Assembly (NCBI GenBank): GCA_012517825.1
Contig: JAAYUG010000008.1
Span: forward strand, 1-40,978
Reading direction: 5' to 3'
From: Bacteroidales bacterium
GTDB lineage: Bacteria; Bacteroidota; Bacteroidia; Bacteroidales; JAAYUG01
DNA length: 40,978 nucleotides
Shown here: positions 36,884-40,978 of the stretch, one piece after another
Layout of the letters: the number at the start of each line of letters is the position of its first letter
Numbering within the stretch: position 1 is the stretch's first letter
Notes under the pieces: model-generated
What the model saw: the letters and a program-made list of their open reading frames with translations, nothing else
Told to the model about the DNA's origin: nothing
The model's database searches: none
Program-made: the position numbers and the translations under genes

Positions 36884-38020
36884 ATGAAAAAATTAATCTA
36901 TTACATTATATTGAATATTGTAATAAACACATATTCAGTATTTTGTCAGTTTCCTGAATTTAAGTTTTATACCCTTGGAACAACGGATGAACTGTCGGCG
37001 CAGACTTCGCTGGCCGATGCAGATAAAGACGGAGACCTGGATTGGATTGTTGGTACGGCCGATACCGTCTGGTGGTTTGAGTACCAGGGACCCGACCACT
37101 GGATAAAGCACGTAATTGGCCTTGCACCTGCTACCGAAACAGGCGGCCTTGCCCTGGATGTTGACGGGGATGGTCTTGTGGACCAGATTTCGGGCGGAAC
37201 CTGGTATAAAAATCCCGGAGATCCCAATAAAACGTGGGTCAAATATTCCAGCAAAGCTATACCCGCCCACGAATGCATCAGCGCTGATATCAACAACGAC
37301 GGCAAACCCGATGTAGTGATGATGAACGATACCAAAGGGATTTACTGGTATGATTTTTCATCGGCTCCCACTAAATCGTGGAAGGGAACCAGGATTGGTG
37401 ACGGGGTGCGGAGTGGTATTGGCCCGCTTGGGTGCGGAGATTTTGATGAAGACGGAGATCTGGATATTGCACGCACCAACATGTGGTTCGAAAACCAGGA
37501 TCATGGTTCCCGCTGGGTTCCCCACCTCAGTCTGAAAATGGTGGTTAAGGACCTCACCTTTCCGAATTCCTCAAAAGCATGGGTAATTGATATGGATAAA
37601 GACGGGGATCCCGACATAGTGCAGGCTGAGTCGTATGTACCTGATGGCAAAGTAATCTGGAGCGCCAAAATGGACAAACGGGGCAACACATGGTATGTCA
37701 ACAATGTAGACCTATCGACCCAACAGGAAATACAGTCGCTTGCAGTTGCCGATTTCGACAATGACGGCGATCCCGATATATTCGTCGGAGGAAGCTCACG
37801 TACTAAAGATTTCCACAAACGATCGTTCATCTATGAGAATCTTGACGGATTTGGGAAACAATGGAAAAAGCACGAAATCCTGGTCGATCAGGAATCCTTT
37901 GATGCACGTGCAGGCGACGTTGACGGCGATGGCGACATCGATATTGTCGGAAAACCCTGGCACGGCACTACCAATTATTATCTGAGAAACATGCTGATGG
38001 AATCAAAGCAGGACAAATGA
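36884..38020 (+). CDS. Secreted FG-GAP/VCBS repeat protein with seven calcium-loop motifs
   Basis: 378 residues with a signal peptide (IYYIILNIVINTYSVFC). At least seven DxDxDGxxD-type calcium loops are visible: DADKDGDLD, DVDGDGLVD, DINNDGKPD, DFDEDGDLD, DMDKDGDPD, DFDNDGDPD and DVDGDGDID. The spacing fits a single seven-bladed beta-propeller of the FG-GAP/integrin-alpha type. It is likely periplasmic or surface-exposed, binding sugars or other ligands. No catalytic residues are recognised. The end overlaps the decarboxylase start by 4 bases, so the two proteins are made together. Confidence 0.88.
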   Translation: MKKLIYYIILNIVINTYSVFCQFPEFKFYTLGTTDELSAQTSLADADKDGDLDWIVGTADTVWWFEYQGPDHWIKHVIGLAPATETGGLALDVDGDGLVDQISGGTWYKNPGDPNKTWVKYSSKAIPAHECISADINNDGKPDVVMMNDTKGIYWYDFSSAPTKSWKGTRIGDGVRSGIGPLGCGDFDEDGDLDIARTNMWFENQDHGSRWVPHLSLKMVVKDLTFPNSSKAWVIDMDKDGDPDIVQAESYVPDGKVIWSAKMDKRGNTWYVNNVDLSTQQEIQSLAVADFDNDGDPDIFVGGSSRTKDFHKRSFIYENLDGFGKQWKKHEILVDQESFDARAGDVDGDGDIDIVGKPWHGTTNYYLRNMLMESKQDK

Positions 38021-39450
38021 AAACAACAAATCTTCCGGAAGAAATCCGCAACTGGGGATACAGAATTGTTGACCGGATAGCAGATTACTATGAACACATA
38101 GAAGAATACCCTGTGAGGTCACAGGTTGAACCGGGCGATCTTCTGAACCGGCTGCCGGTGGAGGCTCCCTTACAGGGAGAATCCCTGGAGCAGATTCTGG
38201 AGGACTTTGACAGAATGATTCTGCCGGGTATTACACATTGGCAAAGCCCGAAGTTTTTTGCCTATTTCCCGGCTAATTCGAGCCTACCGTCCTTTCTGGG
38301 AGAAATGCTGACCGCCGCTCTCGGTGCCCAGTGCATGAAATGGGAAACCTCGCCTGCCGCGGCTGAACTGGAACAGCGCATGATGGAATGGCTCCGGGAT
38401 CTTGCAGGGATTCCCTCCTCCTTTGAAGGTGTCATCCAGGACAGCGCCTCTTCGTCTACATTATGTGCCATTCTCACCGCACGGGAAAAATATTCCGACT
38501 GGAAGATCAATGCATCGGGGTTTTCGGGCAAGACGGTTTTCAGGGTGTATTGTTCCGGGGAAGCCCATTCTTCGGTTGAGAAAGCCGTTAAGATAGCCGG
38601 AATCGGCAGGGAAAACCTGGTCAGGTTGCCGGTGGATGAAGCCTACCGGCTGGATCCGGCTGCCCTGCAGGAAGCCATTGCAAAAGACAGGGCCATGGGA
38701 TATACACCCCTTTGTGTAGTAGCCGCCCTGGGAACAACCGGTTCAACTGCCATTGATCCCCTTCCTGAAATTGCTGAAATCTGCCATTCTGAGAACGTCT
38801 GGCTTCATGTGGATGCAGCCATGGCCGGTTCTGCCCTGATCCTTCCTGAATACCGCTGGATGATACAGGGCATTGAAAAAGCCGACAGCATCGTATTCAA
38901 TCCGCACAAATGGCTTTTTACCAATTTCGATTGTTCCGCCTATTTTATAAAGGACAGGTCAGCCCTGGTGAATACTTTTGCCATTCTGCCGGAATACCTC
39001 CGTACACGGGTTCAGGGGAAGGTAAATGATTACAGCGACTGGGGCATACCCCTGGGACGAAGATTCCGGGCTTTAAAACTCTGGTTTGTTTTGCGGTATT
39101 ATGGTCTGGAAGGCCTTCAGCAGCGTCTGCGGGAACATATATCCATGGCGGCATGGTTTGAAAATAAACTGAGGAATGATGCCCGGTTTGAAATAATGGC
39201 CCCGCGCACCATCAATCTGGTATGCTTCAGGGTTCTTCCGAAAAAAGCCCTCCAGGATGAAGAAATGAACAGTCTGAATGAACGTCTGCTCCAGCAAATC
39301 AACAAAACAGGGAAAATCTACCTATCCCATACCAAACTGAAGGGCCGGTATACATTGCGGCTGGTTGTCGGGCAGACCTACACAGAACAACGGCATGTTG
39401 AAGAAGCCTGGGAGGTCATTCGAAGCCTTGCAGAGCAATTAACCGAATAG
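38017..39450 (+). CDS. Aromatic-L-amino-acid decarboxylase family (PLP group II)
   Basis: 477 residues, close to animal DOPA decarboxylase in length and motifs. These include FFAYFPANSSLPSFLGEML, the PLP-stacking His184 in GEAHSSVEKA (His192 in animal enzymes), Asp266 in HVDAAMAGSA, and the Schiff-base Lys298 in NPHKWLFTNFDCSAYF. The catalytic-loop Tyr339 in NDYSDW is kept (Tyr332 in animal enzymes); this residue is Phe in the aldehyde synthases, so true decarboxylase activity is predicted. Tryptophan, tyrosine, phenylalanine or DOPA are possible substrates. No transporter is adjacent. It overlaps the FG-GAP gene by 4 bases (ATGA) and ends before a strong terminator. Confidence 0.93.
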   Translation: MKTTNLPEEIRNWGYRIVDRIADYYEHIEEYPVRSQVEPGDLLNRLPVEAPLQGESLEQILEDFDRMILPGITHWQSPKFFAYFPANSSLPSFLGEMLTAALGAQCMKWETSPAAAELEQRMMEWLRDLAGIPSSFEGVIQDSASSSTLCAILTAREKYSDWKINASGFSGKTVFRVYCSGEAHSSVEKAVKIAGIGRENLVRLPVDEAYRLDPAALQEAIAKDRAMGYTPLCVVAALGTTGSTAIDPLPEIAEICHSENVWLHVDAAMAGSALILPEYRWMIQGIEKADSIVFNPHKWLFTNFDCSAYFIKDRSALVNTFAILPEYLRTRVQGKVNDYSDWGIPLGRRFRALKLWFVLRYYGLEGLQQRLREHISMAAWFENKLRNDARFEIMAPRTINLVCFRVLPKKALQDEEMNSLNERLLQQINKTGKIYLSHTKLKGRYTLRLVVGQTYTEQRHVEEAWEVIRSLAEQLTE

Positions 39451-39471
39451 CAGGCCTGTCGGAAAAAAGAA

Positions 39472-39512
39472 AAAAGGACTTACGGTTATAAAACTGTAAG
39501 TCCTTGATTTTT
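39472..39512. terminator. Bidirectional terminator between the decarboxylase and the tRNA pair
   Basis: AAGGACTTAC (39474-39483) pairs with GTAAGTCCTT (39496-39505). The stem continues inward as a G:T wobble and GTT/AAC. T- or A-runs flank both sides, so it can end the decarboxylase (plus) and tRNA (minus) transcripts. Confidence 0.85.
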
Positions 39513-39515
39513 AAG

Positions 39516-39588
39516 AGCGGGAAACGGGACTCGGACCCGCGACCCTCAGCTTGGGAAGCTGATGCTCTACCAACTGAGCTACTCCCGC
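39516..39588 (-). tRNA. tRNA-Gly (anticodon CCC)
   Basis: 73-nt cloverleaf on the minus strand. Acceptor GCGGGAG pairs with TTCCCGC (one G:T pair). D-arm GCTC/GAGC. Anticodon stem TCAGC/GCTGA with loop TTCCCAA gives anticodon CCC. T-loop TCCGAGT. Discriminator T. CCA is not encoded. It reads GGG. Confidence 0.95.
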
Positions 39589-39594
39589 ATACTG

Positions 39595-39668
39595 AGCCTC
39601 TCAGGGGATTTGAACCCCCGACCTGCGGTTTACGAAACCGCCGCTCTAACCAGCTGAGCTAAAGAGGC
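39595..39668 (-). tRNA. tRNA-Thr (anticodon CGT)
   Basis: 74-nt cloverleaf on the minus strand. Anticodon stem GCGGT/ACCGC with loop TTCGTAA gives anticodon CGT. T-arm has loop TTCAAAT. Acceptor GCCTCTT pairs with GAGAGGC, including T:G. CCA is not encoded. Six bases separate it from tRNA-Gly, and both share one transcript. It reads ACG. Confidence 0.95.
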
Positions 39669-39683
39669 ACAAATTCCGGCGCA

Positions 39684-39691
39684 CAAAGATA
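39684..39691 (-). promoter_or_regulatory. Bacteroidota -7 element for the tRNA pair
   Basis: Reads TATCTTTG on the minus strand, an exact match, 16 bases before the mature 5' end of tRNA-Thr. Confidence 0.55.
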
Positions 39692-39706
39692 TAAAAATTC
39701 TTTTTT

Positions 39707-39714
39707 TATATTTG
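39707..39714 (+). promoter_or_regulatory. Bacteroidota -7 element for the VTT-domain gene
   Basis: TATATTTG, an exact match, 39 bases before the ATG at 39753; it diverges from the tRNA promoter 15 bases away. Confidence 0.5.
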
Positions 39715-39752
39715 ACAGACCGACGAATTTCTCTTTTCTGAACCCGCATTTA

Positions 39753-40331
39753 ATGAAACTGTTCCGGCAGGATAAAACCCGTTTTCTGGTCACCAATTTG
39801 CTCCGAGGGCTGGTATGGCTGGGCGTTATAGTGGTCGCCTTCCTTCTGATAAAAAAGCAGGTTGACAAGCATTATCTGGCATGGATTGATCCTCTGGCAG
39901 CGCGCCCTGCTCTGATGTACCTTTTGTTTTACGCTTCGGAACAGATATTTGGCCTGATACCGCCTGAAATCTTTATGATCTGGGGATTGCGCAACGGCGA
40001 TGTTTGGGAATTTGTTTTGACCGTTTTCTATCTGACGGTGATTTCCTATTTTGCCGGTGTGGTGGCCTATTATATCGGGAAGTACCTGCACGGAACCAGA
40101 CTCTACCATTTTTTGTTCCATCGGCTCTGGAAAGGGCTGGACGAGAAACTTCACCGATTCGGACCCCTGCTGATCGTTGTAGCCGCACTGACGCCTCTCC
40201 CCTATTCAGGCACCTGCATGCTCGTCGGGTCGGTTCATTTTCCTCCCGGAAAATTTTTTCTATATACCCTTTTTCGTATCCTGCGTTTTGCGGCCTATGC
40301 GCCTGTTATATGGCAGGCCAATATATTGTAA
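39753..40331 (+). CDS. VTT/DedA-like (SNARE-associated) inner-membrane protein
   Basis: 192 residues with about five hydrophobic segments (near 17-36, 50-68, 85-110, 142-160 and 165-185). A conserved-looking block before the last segments, VVAALTPLPYSGTCMLVGSV, resembles the re-entrant loop of VTT-domain proteins, the family of DedA, YqaA and eukaryotic TMEM41B. Members move undecaprenyl phosphate or phospholipids across the membrane. The assignment rests on topology and this block. The strict GRFIP-R motif of DedA is absent. It is convergent with the stress protein, 25 bases apart. Confidence 0.75.
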   Translation: MKLFRQDKTRFLVTNLLRGLVWLGVIVVAFLLIKKQVDKHYLAWIDPLAARPALMYLLFYASEQIFGLIPPEIFMIWGLRNGDVWEFVLTVFYLTVISYFAGVVAYYIGKYLHGTRLYHFLFHRLWKGLDEKLHRFGPLLIVVAALTPLPYSGTCMLVGSVHFPPGKFFLYTLFRILRFAAYAPVIWQANIL

Positions 40332-40356
40332 ATGTCCCGGTGGAAGCTGAACTGTT

Positions 40357-40978
40357 TCACGAGTGGAAAATCAGCAGAGGCACAGTGGAATGATAGAGGA
40401 TTTTTCTCGTCAGATCGGAGGTAAAAAGCTTGGCAATGAGGCTTCTGCGCTGTGAAGTCATGGCGATGGCATTGATTTTGTTACGCGAAATATAGTCATC
40501 GAGTTCTTTCAGCAGATCCTTTTCTTTGAAACGGCAAACCTCCACATCGGGACGGTTGTATTTAGTACGGATCAGGTCAGCCAGGCCTTTCAGACGGATA
40601 TCGTCCCATTCATCGGATTCTTCGGTTTCAATATGCCCCAGGAAGATCTTCAGGTTGGAAACAGGAGTAAGAAAGCGCATCAGGTGCTCCAGTGTATGAG
40701 GATCGCGTTTTTCAAAGGTTGTTACAAACAGAAGATTATTAGGAATTTCCCGTTGTATGGGAAGGAAATTTTCCGGAACAACCAGAAGGGGAATCCGGAT
40801 ATGTTCCATTACCGAAATGGTAACGCTTCCAAAAATGGCAACTTTCTGGGCACTTTTCCCGCGGGTACCCATCACAACGAGATCATACTCATTTTCCTGG
40901 GCGTAATCAGTGATTTCATCTTCCGGAATACCCGGGAGGACGAACTTTTTGACCGGAATGTTTACCGGTCCGGCTTCC
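40357..40978 (-). CDS. Universal stress protein with two USP domains (5' end cut by window edge)
   Basis: The open frame continues through the right edge, so the N-terminus is missing; 206 complete codons are visible before the stop. The first visible part is the end of a USP domain, with DLVVMGTRGKS and GSVTISVMEH fitting the ATP-binding G-2x-G-9x-G(S/T) pattern. A second USP domain follows (from about NNLLFVTTFEK to PLLIFHS). Its corresponding segment TSQRRSLIAKLFTSDLTRKI lacks the glycines, so it has probably lost nucleotide binding. Such tandem proteins are common in Bacteroidota. An internal start near 40875 was rejected, because reading on upstream continues the USP domain. Confidence 0.88.
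   Translation of the reverse strand, partial: EAGPVNIPVKKFVLPGIPEDEITDYAQENEYDLVVMGTRGKSAQKVAIFGSVTISVMEHIRIPLLVVPENFLPIQREIPNNLLFVTTFEKRDPHTLEHLMRFLTPVSNLKIFLGHIETEESDEWDDIRLKGLADLIRTKYNRPDVEVCRFKEKDLLKELDDYISRNKINAIAMTSQRRSLIAKLFTSDLTRKILYHSTVPLLIFHS

Noticed and set aside
39516-39668. tRNA-Gly/tRNA-Thr pair as a possible integration site
   Set aside because: No integrase, no repeat of the tRNA 3' ends and no foreign-looking genes on either side.

Overview
The window looks like chromosomal DNA of a Bacteroidota bacterium, most likely from an anaerobic Bacteroidales-type lineage. The reasons are the bL28-bL33-DUF4295-ftsY-rimO gene string, the DUF6452/DUF6048 pair, the DUF5916 outer-membrane protein, several exact matches to the Bacteroidota promoter -7 element TAnnTTTG, and a V-type ATPase operon containing DUF2764. 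No transposase, integrase, phage gene or CRISPR array was seen. Most genes are housekeeping, and the species cannot be named from sequence reading alone.

Left part (1-8.4 kb): a DUF5916 outer-membrane protein gene runs off the left edge on the minus strand. Divergent from it is a tight six-gene plus-strand operon: TetR regulator, unclassified beta-barrel, ABC ATPase, two FtsX-type permeases and a LolA-like carrier. Its parts resemble a LolCDE-LolA lipid or lipoprotein path with its own regulator and outer-membrane protein. This is the best candidate in the window for an undescribed system.

8.4-11.6 kb (minus strand): a phosphate module of an OprO/P-like porin, pstB and phoU. Both the porin and pstB are preceded by direct repeats with an exact 11-bp period that look like PhoB/PhoP boxes. 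pstS, pstC and pstA are not in the window.

11.5-12.7 kb: a 1.2-kb non-coding stretch with several palindromic elements, a tRNA-Lys and a strong bidirectional terminator.

12.7-20.4 kb: the V-type ATPase operon E-DUF2764-A-B-D-I-K. Subunit K keeps every residue of the sodium site known from Enterococcus hirae NtpK, which suggests Na+ coupling.

20.5-28.5 kb (plus strand): threonine aldolase, DUF6452/DUF6048, a small monooxygenase-fold protein overlapping an iron-type alcohol dehydrogenase, larE overlapping a pterin dehydratase, then the translation/secretion string rpmB-rpmG-DUF4295-ftsY-rimO. clpC (minus) converges on rimO and diverges from gyrA (plus).

33.9-41 kb: a secreted TPR protein with a full promoter consensus, a Gfo/Idh/MocA oxidoreductase (minus), a secreted FG-GAP protein translationally coupled to an aromatic amino acid decarboxylase, tRNA-Gly and tRNA-Thr (minus), a VTT/DedA-like membrane protein, and a tandem universal stress protein that runs off the right edge.
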